Origin: Bin87 sp965220505
GTDB taxonomy: Bacteria; Chloroflexota; Dehalococcoidia; Lucifugimonadales; UBA3495
DNA length: 64,000 nt
Assembly (NCBI GenBank): GCA_965220505.1
Contig: CBDCQE010000003.1
Coordinates: forward strand, 620,001 to 684,000
Direction: 5' to 3'
The notes beneath the pieces were generated by a model. It was not told the origin of the DNA. It did not search any database and was given only the letters and a program-made list of their open reading frames with translations. Shown here one piece after another: positions 53,247 through 64,000 of the stretch. A program made the translations under genes and the position numbers. The first letter of the stretch is position 1. Every line of letters starts with the position of its first letter.

Positions 53247-54235
53247 ACTTCCCGCCCTTGAGTATGGGGCTTACCGGCGTCCCTCCAATGCTGGTTTTCG
53301 CCCGACATCACGTTGGTACCCGAAGCCGGCGCCATCAAAGCCATCCACCACTTGCCGGAAATCTCCCGCACCCCGAATATCGACGCCCCTGCAGAAGGAT
53401 AGCGAGCCAGATGCAGGTTTCGGCATCAGGTACGCCCCGGAACCGGCCGGTAGCAGGGAACACCTTCCAATCTTAAGGCCGGCCGGCCGGCCTTCCCAGC
53501 ATTCACGCGGACGGACCGACGCAATTTGCCCAAACCCGGGACTTGGGAAACGCGCCTCATCGGGCGGCCATGCTGCTCTGTAGTGCCACTGCCGAGCAGG
53601 GTCATGCTTGGGCAGTTTCTGAACCCGACCTGAGATATCCAAGGGATGAGATTTGAGGTCATACGGGAATCGGCGGCTCATGGACCGAATCGCCAGAACC
53701 TTCTCAGGTTTGTCAGACGGCTAACCAAGCCGGTCCTGTTGGTGGTGGCACCTGCGTATTTCATCCGCTTGCCGCTTCTGGGATTCACCATTGGGCTGCG
53801 ACAAGCAGGCCATGAACCCGGCAAAACATGGAAGTTTCACTAGGGCGTATTTGACCTTGCTGGAAGCTTCGTCGTCGCCCGCCGATTACACCAGGCTATT
53901 GGTATTGGCTTACCATCAGGGCAGGCATCACCGGGGCTGCGTCTTGTTGATGACGCCGGGGTGGTTGACGGCTTGCTACGTGGAACCCGTGCGACTGGGG
54001 AACACTGACTTCTCGGTGCGGTCTGGGTTTCGCGCCGCAACCGAGCCAAAGCACCTCAACGAGGTGCTGAGGCGCTCGACATTGGAAGTATGGCTCATAC
54101 CGGCGGGAAAGAGCAATCTGGAAAATACCATGGACAGAAGCCACACCATTCTGATAACCCGCGGTCCACAAGAATCAGAGTTGCGGTCCGGCCTGAATTC
54201 GTGCAACCTGTACTCATACGAACGAGGAGCAAAAA
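53247..54235. other. Region without confident gene before the 1188-aa gene
   Basis: About 990 bp. One plus-strand frame (53812-54309, up to 166 residues) has moderately protein-like composition but no ribosome-binding site. It overlaps the next gene by 74 bp, so I do not call it. The stretch also holds the 20-bp palindrome at 53475. Confidence 0.4.
53475..53494. other. Perfect 20-bp GC palindrome
   Basis: AAGGCCGGCCGGCCGGCCTT, a perfect 20-bp palindrome 229 bp after the response regulator stop. It could fold as a terminator-like hairpin, but no loop or U-tract is present. Confidence 0.4.
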
Positions 54236-57200
54236 ATGACGGAAGATACTCAAGGATTCACGTGGGCGATGCCCCTCGAACTGTCCTCACAACAACGGGC
54301 GGTCGTTGATGCACTCCAAGTGTACGAAAGCGAGCGGTACCCACTCAGCCGATGGTACCTCGGCGCCCTTTACGCAATAGGCAATAGATACAATCCCGAC
54401 CGATGGTCACAGGCAGGACAGTCATTGCGGGAACTCTTGGAGAAACTACCCCGGGTGGTCTTAGAAGGGGACGCCCAGGTGCAGAACCGCCCTAATTTCC
54501 GCGAGCAACGCAGCAGACTGTACACCCGCTTCGACAGTGACCGGCAGCGTTACCAGGACGGATGGGAAGGACAGGAGATCGACCGACAACTTGCTCGCAC
54601 CCTTGAAGACGCAGCCACTTATTTCCAGCAAAACCATCAACAGCCTACCCGAAGCGATCAAATCCAAGCGGGAGTTGCGCATATCGATCCCATGGCTGAC
54701 CAGATGGACAGCGCAACGCGCGGTCGGAAGCGAGACGAGATAGTTTCACTATGGCAGCAGTTGGAAGCGTTCGCCCACCATCACACCTCCGACGAAGAAG
54801 GTTTCATGCGTTGTTTGAGGACGCTAGAAAGAACTGTATTGGATCTGCTGGCGCCCGTTACGGCCCAGGACCAACAGGAAATCCAGTCAATCCTAGACCG
54901 CGTCGACAGGTCAGCCGAGGACGAGGATCGTCTGTTCGAGTTGATCGGCCGCAGGGGCGCGAACTACAGGTACTTTTTCGTGCATGCTTCAGATCCATCT
55001 TGGATTGCCATGCTCAGGGAGCGGGGTCATCTCACCAACCCTCCCGGCGTTGAAGTGTCCGAAGACGGAGAGATCAGTATGCCACCATGGTGGCCGATGC
55101 GCTTCCTGTCCAGAGTTTCTACATTGGCGCCGGATGAAGTTCTGGAAATCATGAAGGAGCTGGCGGAGTCCGATAACCCTCGGATCCATGAAGGCATTTT
55201 GGATATCGCGCTGCAACTTCCCGGGGAGCAATCGGCAAAATTGCTTCCTGAAGTCCTTCGGTACGCGAGGAATTCGCGACGAAGCCTGCCGTATCGGCTC
55301 CCAAGTCTGCTGATCCACTGGACGAACGAGGGGCAGACCACGGCTGCGTTGGAATTGGCAAAACGAATCGTCTACTTCGAGCCGGATCCAGAGCGCGATG
55401 AGAAGCAGACACGGCGTCGGGAGAACCCTGATGATCTGACAACGGACCTTCGGCCATATCCCCGCCTCGAAGCGTGGCACTACCAGCAGGCGTTGAAAGA
55501 AGGCATTCGGCCCCTAGTAACCGCTGATGCTAACCAGGTAGCGGGTATCCTCATCTCCGCGGTCAACCAATTGACCCGCGACGGAATCCACCATGATGAA
55601 ATCGAGTCACGAGAGGGTAGAGACCATTCTGAGCTCTGGCATCCTAACCTTCGGCGCCCGTTGGACGAAGTGCTGAGGTCCAGCGACGCCCTCGTTTACA
55701 CCATGACCTACGCATGCGAACAAGCTTGGGCGGTCAACAACTGCTCGGCCGCGAATCTGGATCAGCATCTGCGCTCCCGACCCTGGCGGATTTTTCGGCG
55801 ACTCCGCCAGCATCTCTATGCGCTGCATCCAGACGACCAGACCAAACCTTGGATCCGCCAGGAAATCACCGAACATCCCGACTATGGCCGTTGGGAACAC
55901 CATTACGAGTTTCAACAGATGATCCGCGCCGCCGTTGAAACCTTCGGGGACGGCCTGCTCACCGAGGAAGAGCTGACGACGATCTTCGACGCCATCCTAC
56001 AAGGTCCGGACCGGGAAAACTTCGCCCAGTTTGTGGGTGACAACTATTCTGACGACCTATTCCGGCAGCGCCAGCGCAATTTTCATCGGATGCAGCTTCG
56101 GCCTTTCGAGGAAGTTCTCTTCGGCGAATACCTGGACTACTTCCGCCGATTGGAAGCTGAGGCCACTGCAAACATCGCTGATGAGGATTACATGCCCGTC
56201 GGACCCGCCCGGTCTGGGATGATCAGCAGTCAAAGCCCATGGTCTGTGGAAATCCTGACCGATTTGGAAGACGAGCAACTGCTGGCCTACATCAATGTTT
56301 GGGACGACGAGCGTTATGACCCCAACGACTGGTTGGTGGAGATCACCATCGACGCGCTGTCAGAAGCATTCGGGGAGGTGTTCCGTCGGACTGTGATCCC
56401 AAACTCCGATCGCCTGAACTTCTGGCTGGAAAACCGAAATCGGATTGAAAGGCCCATCTATGTTCGCAGAATGGTCGGCGCCATGAGTTCCGAGATTCAA
56501 ACAGGGGACTTCACCCGCCTGGACCAGTGGTTGGGATTTTGCGAATGGGTACTATCCCATCCGGACCGGGAGCAAGAGCCGAGTATCTCGCCCATCGACC
56601 GCCTTAGAGAGTATCCCCACTGGGGAGAATGTCGACGTGCCGTGGGGGACTTGCTGGGCACCCTCGTCACGGCAGCTGCGGAAAACAACCTCACCTTGTC
56701 CGAGCCCGTCCGGAACCAACTCGTTGCCCTGTTGGGCAGGCTGTGTACGGAGTACGATTGGCGGTTGGATGAAGACCAACGAGTATTCATTGGACGGGAA
56801 GACTGGATGAGCGAGGCCATCAACAACACCCGTAGCCGTGCACTACTGGACCTCCTGCGATGCGGCCGTTGGCTGAGAAGGCAAAACCCGGACGCCGATG
56901 TTTCAGGAATTACCCGAACCCTAGAGAGCCGATTTGCCCCCGGAGCGGAGTTACAGCTATCGCTTCCCGAGCGAGCAATCCTCGGCGTAGCCTATCTGGA
57001 CGCCTTGGCGACGGATGAAGACTGGGCGCAGGAGCATAAAGGCGATTTCTTCCCGCAGCACGATGTCGGACATTGGACAATTTCTTTCGGCGAGTTCTTG
57101 GAGCGCCATCACCCGCACCGCCGGATTTACGAGATTTTAGGAGACGACTTCTTGCTCGCCGTGCCAGCCTTGCCACAGCAGGCAGAAAATAACCCCGCCC

Positions 57201-57802
57201 TAGGTCCGCTGGTGGACGTCCTGGGTCAGAGATTGCTCATCTACGGAGTCAGCGGGATCATCCCGCTACGCGGGCCAGGGAGCCCGCTTGAGGCCTATTA
57301 TCAGGCGACCGATGGGCGACGACAGCACTGGGTGGACCTATTCGAAAATGTTGGACGGCGCCTGTATCACGTTGACGGCGAGCTAGACAACGCTGCGAGG
57401 GAGCGATACGAAGCCTTCTTCGAATGGCGTCTCGAGGCAGGAGACCCCGCTGAGTTGGCAGGATTCGACTCATGGTTGGAGGCAAGTTGCCTCAGCGCAG
57501 AATGGCGCTTGGCCGCATACTCCCGCGCACTGGACACATGCCAGTTCGGTGACAGTACTTTCTGGCACCACTGGGCTCCGATTTGTGAAATGATTCCGGA
57601 GCATACCAACTTGGTTGTGGAGTGTTTCGCCAAGTTGGTGGCCAGGTTCCCAAGCGAAGGATACATGATGCCTGAACCCACAAAGCGGATTCTACAGGCG
57701 GGATTGTCCAGCCAAGATGAAGAAGTGCGACACAACGCTCAACGCGCCTTGGAGACGCTGCTAGCCACTGGCCGTTTCGATGTGTCCGACCTAGACGCTT
57801 AA
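54236..57802 (+). CDS. Very large soluble helical protein of unknown function
   Basis: 1188 residues; ATG 54236 follows GAGGAG by 6 nt, a strong start. The sequence is uniformly helical and rich in Trp, Arg and Glu. Repeat-like stretches include LEIMKELAESDNPRIHEGIL (HEAT/ARM-like) and, at the C-terminus, EEVRHNAQRALETLLATG. I find no Walker motif, HxH, HKD, Toll/TIR or nuclease signature, no signal peptide and no membrane helix. It stands alone with SDR and two-component genes as neighbours. Size and architecture resemble the sensor halves of large defence proteins without an effector, but that is speculation. Confidence 0.75.
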   Translation: MTEDTQGFTWAMPLELSSQQRAVVDALQVYESERYPLSRWYLGALYAIGNRYNPDRWSQAGQSLRELLEKLPRVVLEGDAQVQNRPNFREQRSRLYTRFDSDRQRYQDGWEGQEIDRQLARTLEDAATYFQQNHQQPTRSDQIQAGVAHIDPMADQMDSATRGRKRDEIVSLWQQLEAFAHHHTSDEEGFMRCLRTLERTVLDLLAPVTAQDQQEIQSILDRVDRSAEDEDRLFELIGRRGANYRYFFVHASDPSWIAMLRERGHLTNPPGVEVSEDGEISMPPWWPMRFLSRVSTLAPDEVLEIMKELAESDNPRIHEGILDIALQLPGEQSAKLLPEVLRYARNSRRSLPYRLPSLLIHWTNEGQTTAALELAKRIVYFEPDPERDEKQTRRRENPDDLTTDLRPYPRLEAWHYQQALKEGIRPLVTADANQVAGILISAVNQLTRDGIHHDEIESREGRDHSELWHPNLRRPLDEVLRSSDALVYTMTYACEQAWAVNNCSAANLDQHLRSRPWRIFRRLRQHLYALHPDDQTKPWIRQEITEHPDYGRWEHHYEFQQMIRAAVETFGDGLLTEEELTTIFDAILQGPDRENFAQFVGDNYSDDLFRQRQRNFHRMQLRPFEEVLFGEYLDYFRRLEAEATANIADEDYMPVGPARSGMISSQSPWSVEILTDLEDEQLLAYINVWDDERYDPNDWLVEITIDALSEAFGEVFRRTVIPNSDRLNFWLENRNRIERPIYVRRMVGAMSSEIQTGDFTRLDQWLGFCEWVLSHPDREQEPSISPIDRLREYPHWGECRRAVGDLLGTLVTAAAENNLTLSEPVRNQLVALLGRLCTEYDWRLDEDQRVFIGREDWMSEAINNTRSRALLDLLRCGRWLRRQNPDADVSGITRTLESRFAPGAELQLSLPERAILGVAYLDALATDEDWAQEHKGDFFPQHDVGHWTISFGEFLERHHPHRRIYEILGDDFLLAVPALPQQAENNPALGPLVDVLGQRLLIYGVSGIIPLRGPGSPLEAYYQATDGRRQHWVDLFENVGRRLYHVDGELDNAARERYEAFFEWRLEAGDPAELAGFDSWLEASCLSAEWRLAAYSRALDTCQFGDSTFWHHWAPICEMIPEHTNLVVECFAKLVARFPSEGYMMPEPTKRILQAGLSSQDEEVRHNAQRALETLLATGRFDVSDLDA

Positions 57803-57823
57803 AAGCTAAACGGGTCGAGCGCC

Positions 57824-58753
57824 TTAACCTACGCCGTAGTGCCTCTGCACCTCGTTGGCGTAGCGCGTACCCAAGCGTTCTGCGTTTTGCTCGAGCCATT
57901 CGGTCAGGCGCGTCGGCGCCGGCGACGGTTCACCGGATTTGGCCACGAGCAGACCACGTGACAATCCTTTGATCTCGTCCCTGGTGAGGACGACGTCGTT
58001 CAAGAAGTGTCCCAGTATGCGACCCGCCAAGTAGGTAAGCGGTTTGGGAGACGGCACGACCCAGCAGCGGGATCCGGTCTTGTCCCTGACGAGGCGCACC
58101 ATTTCAGCGTAGGTGAACAACTCTGGCCCTACAGCGTCCATCTCGATGTTGTCGTCGGTGTCAGCTGCGTCGGCCGCCAGCCGCGCCAAGTCCTCGACAA
58201 ACACCGGCTGGATGTCGTAGTCACCACGGCCAGGCAACAGAACCAACGGGAACTTCCGCAGCGTCCAGGCGATGTTGTTCATCAGGATGTCCTCGGTGCT
58301 GTACAGGACGGTCGGACGTAGAATGGCGTAGGAGATGTCGAGGCCCCGCAGGGCGTCCTCCAGTTCCCCCTTGCCGCGGAAATACGGCAGGTCAGACCGG
58401 GAGTCCGGGTTGGTGATGCTGATGTGGACGATGCGGCGCACGCCAGCATCCTTGGCGGCTTGGAACATCACCTTGGTCTGCTCGACGCATTGCTCGTGGG
58501 ACCTGTCCCGGTAGTTGTCGCGAATCCAATAGGTGTTGAACAGCGTGTCGGTGCCGCGGAGAGTTTCTACCAGTAGTTCGGGCCAGTCGAAGTTGAAAGG
58601 GTAGAGCGACACCCGGTCGCCGAACGGGTCGCGCCGGTCCGTATGGCCCGTGATGGACTGAACCAGGTGGCCGCGTTCCAGCAGCAGTTTTGCAATGTAG
58701 CGCCCGGTGTACCCGGTGGCGCCCGTTACGGTATGGATAGTCGGCACGTCCAT
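57824..58753 (-). CDS. NmrA/NDUFA9-like NAD(P)-binding protein (atypical SDR)
   Basis: 309 residues; ATG 58753 follows GGAGAA. The N-terminal dinucleotide-binding motif is TGATGYTGRYIAKLLL. Then come VRRIVHISITNPDS, YAILRPTVLYSTEDILMNN and a long C-terminal substrate domain. There is no YxxxK pair in the usual place, so it may be a regulatory or structural atypical SDR (NmrA, complex I NDUFA9-like) rather than a dehydrogenase. It is convergent with the 1188-aa gene (21-bp gap). Single-gene unit. Confidence 0.8.
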   Translation of the reverse strand: MDVPTIHTVTGATGYTGRYIAKLLLERGHLVQSITGHTDRRDPFGDRVSLYPFNFDWPELLVETLRGTDTLFNTYWIRDNYRDRSHEQCVEQTKVMFQAAKDAGVRRIVHISITNPDSRSDLPYFRGKGELEDALRGLDISYAILRPTVLYSTEDILMNNIAWTLRKFPLVLLPGRGDYDIQPVFVEDLARLAADAADTDDNIEMDAVGPELFTYAEMVRLVRDKTGSRCWVVPSPKPLTYLAGRILGHFLNDVVLTRDEIKGLSRGLLVAKSGEPSPAPTRLTEWLEQNAERLGTRYANEVQRHYGVG

Positions 58754-59827
58754 GGGATTCTCCGTCTGTGGTGTGAGGGCTCCTAATTCCGTCTACTGCA
58801 TTATGGCGTGAATGTAGGCTCCTTAACCCGGTACGCATCCGACTGCTGGTCGGTTCACATCCGCTAAGGCCCGCAGCCTATACGCTAGACAGACCCGGAG
58901 AGCCAGGGATGCGTCTCCATGGTCGCGGGTCAATTGTCGATGGCCCCGGGACATGGCGCCAACACATCAGCAGCCACCTTCACGTTGGCCCGGCCTACCG
59001 TTGGCACTTGAGCCCGGCTCCAACCTTTCGTCAATCAACTTGGCCTGCTCGGCAACCAATAATTGGAACATGGCCGTCCGGAATGCGTGGAGTGATGAAG
59101 GCAGCTACGAGTAGCCGCCTTCCCTTCTGTTCATGATGCACAGACTCCTGCTGACCGTCCCGCATGGAAACCGGTGCTTCGGTACCTGAGCGGGGACTGG
59201 TGTCCGGTATCTGGCCATCTCCGGCTCTCGGTACGCAATTCCGTCGGCCATAGGGTGCGCTTCCACCTTGTTGGCCCGGGGCCGAGATTTTAAATTTCCG
59301 TGATGTTGTGGCTTTGGCCCAGCGTCATGCCAGCCCAGCACTGAAGCGGTCAACAACACCAAACCAAAACGGAGAACTTCATCCCCCTTGATGACAGCAT
59401 TTGCGAACGGACCCTGGAACTTTCGCGTCCCGGCCGCAGCGCAGGAAAAGCAAACCCGCCCTGGTATCCGGACGGCGACCAGGGCGTTCCCGCGTCCTCA
59501 GCTTAAGGCTGGGCGCCTGCGAACGGCTCCATCGACGACTGCGGCAGCTGCCGGTGCCACGGCGGCCGCGCTGCTGATGTCGAACTGTTAGCGCCGAGGG
59601 GGGGCACACCCATCGCCAGAGAAACCCAGGCCAAACCGTTATCCATCACTGGCGTGACGTTCCCGGCGTCAAAAACGACAAACTGGCAGACCAGCCTATC
59701 CCTGCCCTGCGCGCGCCTGCAACATCCGGGGTCGCGGTCCGAATCTTTAGACAACACACTGCCACGCCCGTAACCCGGCCCGTGGCTTAGTCCGGACACC
59801 ATGCTACCCCATAGGAGAACCAGCCAC
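58754..59827. other. Long non-coding region upstream of the FN3 surface protein
   Basis: 1.07 kb with no credible frame. It contains a perfect hairpin (CGCCCTGG ... CCAGGGCG, 59458-59486) preceded by GCAAACC. I tested by eye for c-di-GMP, cobalamin and TPP riboswitch cores and found none complete. It probably holds the promoter and leader of the gene at 59828. Confidence 0.45.
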
Positions 59828-62800
59828 ATGTTTACCAACAGTTCCATCGGCTTGACCCCCACCCGGGCAGCGGTCGCAGCAGGAGCCCTGCTGGCTCTGG
59901 CCCTGTTCGCCTTCCTGGCCTGGCCGACCTCAGCCCAGACTGAACCGTTAACGGCAAGCTTTGTCCAGGACACGGTGCCCGATGCTCACGGGGGATCAGG
60001 ACAGACCTTCAACCTGCGAATCCAATTTAGCGAGCCGCTAGCGGTGAGCTACCGGGTTTTGCGGGACCAGGCCCTGTCGGTGGAGAACGGCACCGCTCGG
60101 AAGTTCAAGCGGGTCGATGGCAGCAACTCCCTGTGGGAGATCCACGCCGAGCCCTCGTCAAACGCGGCGGTAACCCTCGCGCTGCCGAAGACCACGGACT
60201 GCGACGATGACGACGCCGTGTGCACGGCGGACGACAAGCCCTTGTCCCAAGCGGTGACTATCACGATCCAGGGACCGGCACAGGAGCCTACAGAAACTCC
60301 TACGCCCGAGCCAACGCAGACTCCAACACCGGAGCCGACCGCGACTCCTACACCTACCCCGGAACCGACGCAGGCGCCGACGCCGGAGCCTACGCCTGAT
60401 CCGGCCCGGCTGTCGCCCACCACTCTGACGGCAACAGCCGTCGACAGTGGCGTGACCCTGGCCTGGTCGGCGCCGCAATCACAAGCCGACGACGTTACCG
60501 GCTACGTTCTCCAGCGTGGCGAAGGGGAAAACGAGTTCACCTCACTAGTGGCCGACACCGGCTCGGTAGCAACAAACTATTCGGACACGACGGTTGAAAC
60601 CGCGAAGACCTACCGCTATCGGGTTGCGGCCTTGCGGGGTGCAGAGCAGAGCGGCTGGTCGGCCGAGGCGTCGGTGTCGATAACGCCGACGGCGGCGCAG
60701 CTGGCACCCAGCGGTTTGGCCTCTACGGAGTCGAACGGTACGGTCACGCTGAGTTGGAATGCGCCGTCGGCCAACGCCGACCAGGTGACCTCGTACGACG
60801 TGGAGCGCTTCGACAGCTCGGACTCGTCGGCGGCCGGCGCATTATGGAACCTAGTGGGCTCAACGACGACGATGGACGACTCGACGGTTTCGACCGGCAC
60901 GACGTACCGTTACCGGGTCGCCGCACGGCGTGGCAGCGATGTCAGTGCCTGGGACGGCCGAGGCCACAATCACCACCACGCCTTCGGCAGCGCAGTTGAC
61001 GCCGACCGACCTGCTGCTGCGCGAGGCCGACGCCAACGTGACCATCACCTGGACGCGCCCTTCGTTCGACGCCAACCTAAGCGGCTACGCCATCCAGCGC
61101 GCAACGGCCGACGGGGAGTTCACGACGCTGACCGACTCCCTTGGCGCCGACACCCAGGTCTTCCGCGATGCGACGGTCGCCATCGGCACCACCTATCGGT
61201 ATCGGATCGCCGCGCAGCACGGCTCCAATCAGAGCAACTGGACCGCTGGCGCCTCAATCACGACGGCGACGGCGGCCCAGCTTGCGCCCTCAAACCTGAG
61301 CGCGCGGCAAACGGCCGACGGGATCCTGCTGCAGTGGGAACGGCCTCAGGCGAAGAACAGCGCGATTACCGGCTACACCATCCAGCGAGCCGAGGTTGGT
61401 GGCGAGTTCGCTGAGCTGGTGGCCGATACCGGCTCCACCAACAGTGCATACACCGACTCCTCCGGCGAAGGCGAGACTACCTATCGCTACCGGGTCGCAG
61501 CCATCCGCACGATTCAGAACGCGACGACGACGAGTGACTATACGTCCGAGGTTTCGGCCACCACGCCGACCCCCGAGCCTCAGCTAGTCGCGGTTGAGAC
61601 GCCGATCATCAACGGCGTGATTGAGACCGCTTGGAGCACGACCCTGACCGTGGGCAAGAGCTACGCCAATCTGGGGTTCGTCTCGAACAAGGGATCGCTG
61701 GGCGATACCTCATTCACCTGGCAGGGCTACGACGTGACTGTGCAAAGCCTGTACCGCTACCGGGGCACGCTCTACATGACGGGCACGACAGGCAGCTTTA
61801 GCACCGACAAGCAGCTAGGCCAACTCGATTTGTCCACGCTGGCTGACACATGGGCGCTGCGCCTGGGCGACGACGACTTCCTGCTGAGCGACGCGGCGAT
61901 TTCTTACCGCGGCCACCGCTCGAACGGCGTGATGTCGAGCTGGGTGCGCTGGATGTGGACCGACACGGGACTTTCCTGGTCTAAGGACGACGAAGTCGAG
62001 GTTTCGCTGAACAGCATCGAGCAGTTCATCGACCCGAACCTGATCGGCGCTCTCCAAGAAGCGGTAGGTTCGCGGGTAGCCAAGGTTTCGGTCAACCTGA
62101 CCCAGGTGCTGGACGACGAGACGCTGCACTTCCGGCTGACCGACACCGGGGACAGCGAAGCCGAGCCGCGCACCTGGGCAATCTCGTTCGACGAGCCCAG
62201 CGAACAGGTCGAGCTCGACATCGGACTGCTGACGCCCGGCACCGAGTACAGGATTGACGTTTCCTGGCAGTCCGACTTCCTCGAGGACTACACGAAGTCG
62301 CGCACGTTCACAACGCTCCCGCAGGCGCCGGTCATCAACTATGAAGGCCAGCCGGCGATCGGCGATGTTGACAGCCTGAACCGGATCGTGCTCTGGGAGT
62401 CGACGATGCAGGTAGACACGACCAATGGCCAAGCCGGATACCAGATCAGATACACCCAGACGAGCGATCAACGAGACGCCAGCACGGGGGTTGAGCATTC
62501 AAACGGGTCCTGGACCTGGAACCTCAGATACACGAAAAACATTCATGGGTCCCTTTCGAGTGATCGATTCCGATGGGATGGTGTCGACACTGGCCAAGGA
62601 GTTGAGTACGACATCAACAAAGTCCTGCTCGATGATGGCAGCCTGACCATGTGGATCCACGTGGGGCGCAACGACGGTCGCTGGAAGTCGAACGACATTC
62701 CGTTCGACTTCGTCTTCAAAGTCGGCAACCGTGAGTTCCGCTCGGCCAACGCAACGTCCCGTCTCGCTTTCAACTCAATCTGGGCCATGTGCGACTACCG

Positions 62801-63359
62801 ATTAGGGTACCCCGACGGACCCTGTGCTCCGGTTGCTGACGGCCAACACTACATCTCTTTCACCTGGAACGCTTCGAATCTCAGCTGGTCGCACGGCGAT
62901 ATGGTTTCGCTCTCGCTGCTCGACCTGTCACCGAAAGTGCTCTCGGTCGAGACGACGGCGTTGACCGAGAACTCGGCCACCATCGAGGTGACGCTTGACA
63001 TGCCGGTCGCGGGAACGCTGCACCGGCGCTGGCAACAGCACTTATTCGCGCGCCGCATGGCCAATCCGGCCAATGAGATGTCGACGGTCGAGATCGCGGC
63101 AGGCACGACTTCGTACACGTTCACGATCACCGGCCTGACCCCGAACTACCACTATATCGCGCAAGCCTCGTTCGACCCGGACTTCGATGTGACGGACCCG
63201 GCCTGGCCACGCGAGAACACCAAGTTCACCACGCGTTACCAGGGGGAGAGCGGGAACCGCAATAGCGGCCTCTGCCTGCCCAGGGAGGAACTCGCCGGGA
63301 TCGGCGACTACTACCTCTCTGGCGGGACGTGCGTGTTGAAGCAGCCGGTGGCGAGCTAG
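59828..63359 (+). pseudogene. Secreted FN3-domain surface protein split by a one-base frameshift
   Basis: ATG 59828 follows AGGAGAACC. Signal peptide MFTNSSIGLTPTRAAVAAG plus a hydrophobic core, with cleavage near TSAQT. A beta domain follows, then a Pro/Thr/Glu linker (TPTPEPTQTPTPEPT). Four fibronectin-III repeats come next, each ending YRYRVAA/YRYRIAA with a Thr-rich link. Two similar C-terminal beta domains each carry an LSWS-type motif (GLSWSKDDEVEVSL and NLSWSHGDMVSLSL). Near 60951-60953 (GGG) one extra G shifts the frame: before it reads RRGSDVSAW, and with the G removed it reads on as TAEATITTTPSAAQLTP. The intact gene would encode about 1176 residues, likely cell-surface or exported. 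Real decay and sequencing error cannot be separated. Confidence 0.75.
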
Positions 63360-63473
63360 ATGGTCAACCGGAGAACGACCGAGCGTCCCACCCAAAGCGG
63401 GGAAAGCCCGGGCGCTCTCCGACCATCCGGAGCCTGGCTGCAAGGGCGAAGGAGAGGGTAATCCTCGCTCAAA

Positions 63474-63510
63474 GGAGCACCCGGTGGCAGGAATGCCACT
63501 CGGGTGCTCC
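63474..63510 (+). terminator. Strong hairpin after the FN3 gene
   Basis: GGAGCACCCGGTGGCA, loop GGAA, then TGCCACTCGGGTGCTCC: a 16-bp stem with one bulge, 115 bp after the FN3 stop. There is no U-tract, so it could be a terminator acting with Rho or an RNA-stability hairpin. Confidence 0.5.
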
Positions 63511-63827
63511 CGTTCCTATGCGGTGTCCACGGGCCGTGCGCCGGCCGGCTACGGACAATGTGCGCGGGATTGCCTGAACCAAGCACCAAAGGAGTCGGGT
63601 TGGACGTCGCTCCTTCCCGGTCAGGAGAACCGAATCCATGCTCAGCGCCAGACCCGCCGCACTGAACTCACGGTGCGCGATTCCGCGGCACCGGTTCCGT
63701 TATGCGTGATACACCTCTCAACCGGACCAATCAAGCCGACGCGCGGGCAGGTGGCTTGATGGATGCGCGTCAACCACCTGCTTCGGTCGCCGTCGCTCCT
63801 TGCGGCGACCAACCAAGGCTACGCCCC

Positions 63828-64000
63828 GTGCTACAGCCAGGGCCAACACAGCCGGCGCCACCGTTCCTTCACCATCTGCTGCCCCGACTTCCGGCCGCTT
63901 ATCTGGTACGACGCCGGAAGAATGCCCGGTGCGTCCGGCGTCGCAGTGCAGCTGTCCTGCTAGCGCTGGCGGCCTTGGTCGCAGCCTTGGTGGCGCTCGC
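63828..64000 (+). CDS. Possible start of a secreted protein running off the right edge
   Basis: An open frame from GTG 63828 to the window end. It finishes with a basic stretch (VRRRKNARCVRRR) and a hydrophobic core (SAAVLLALAALVAALVAL), a typical signal-peptide shape. The start is uncertain and no Shine-Dalgarno is clear. The interval 63511-63827 shows nothing else. Confidence 0.25.
   Translation, partial: MLQPGPTQPAPPFLHHLLPRLPAAYLVRRRKNARCVRRRSAAVLLALAALVAALVAL

Noticed and set aside
53812..54309. Possible 166-residue gene before the 1188-aa gene
   Set aside because: No ribosome-binding site, a 74-bp overlap with a strongly started gene and no recognisable motif.
59440..59530. Riboswitch-like stretch (GCAAACC followed by a perfect stem)
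   Set aside because: The expected second conserved element of the c-di-GMP aptamer (GACGCAAAGC) is missing; only a plain hairpin remains.
1..64000. CRISPR array, rRNA or tRNA genes
   Set aside because: No regularly spaced direct repeats, no rRNA signature sequences and no recognisable tRNA cloverleaf were seen on either strand by eye.

Overview
The window is a GC-rich bacterial contig whose first 36 kb form a dense defence island and whose remainder is ordinary metabolic and surface-protein DNA. The LLM-family flavin oxidoreductase, amidase, stand-alone SDR enzymes and a large secreted fibronectin-III protein with a Pro/Thr/Glu linker suggest a Chloroflexota/SAR202-like (marine or sponge-associated) bacterium. 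That placement is an inference from gene content; no rRNA or tRNA gene was recognised.

Layout of the island. (1) 1-3834, minus strand: qatA-qatB-qatC of a Qat anti-phage system; qatC runs off the left edge, where qatD would be expected. (2) 3939-6664, minus: a PD-(D/E)XK nuclease-family gene coupled to a small unknown gene, a 64-codon fragment resembling the barrel of a CBASS Cap15-type effector, and a 260-aa unknown. (3) 6898-15594: a type III-like restriction-modification module (helicase/Res, PIN protein, Mod, and a further putative nuclease). It is expressed divergently from an XRE regulator plus ImmA-like protease, with two overlapping promoters and a shared palindrome. (4) 15623-17220: an ISNCY-type insertion sequence. 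(5) 17276-19366: a RelE-UvrD fusion helicase. (6) 19398-23318: a four-gene operon, unknown-QatC-like-XRE/ImmA-PIN-like, behind a promoter with a perfect palindrome at its start site. This is the best candidate for an undescribed system. (7) 23388-31986: DUF6361-like, phospholipase-D-like, SNF2-like helicase and Mrr-STAND NTPase genes, overlapping or nearly touching. (8) 32043-36439, minus: a YhaN/YhaO (SbcC/SbcD-like) pair. (9) 36663-37635: a broken ribbon-helix-helix gene and an intact Phd/VapC toxin-antitoxin pair.

From 37.9 kb on: SDR dehydrogenase, a frameshifted coiled-coil/nuclease-like gene, a decayed cupin gene, a 607-aa unknown, amidase, HAD phosphatase, aldo/keto reductase, LLM oxidoreductase, a lipoprotein, a NarL-type two-component system behind a nested-palindrome promoter, a 1188-aa unknown, a NAD(P)-binding NmrA-like protein, and a secreted FN3 protein split by a one-base frameshift. 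Two degenerate copies of a ~137-bp MITE-like repeat lie at 38945 and 43799.

How the parts fit together: two QatC homologues of clearly shared architecture sit about 20 kb apart in different operons, and two separate XRE/ImmA switches stand next to palindromic promoters. This suggests several inducible defence modules under protease-sensitive repressors. Repeated small lesions (36807, 39210, 40086, 60952) indicate either decay or residual sequencing error.
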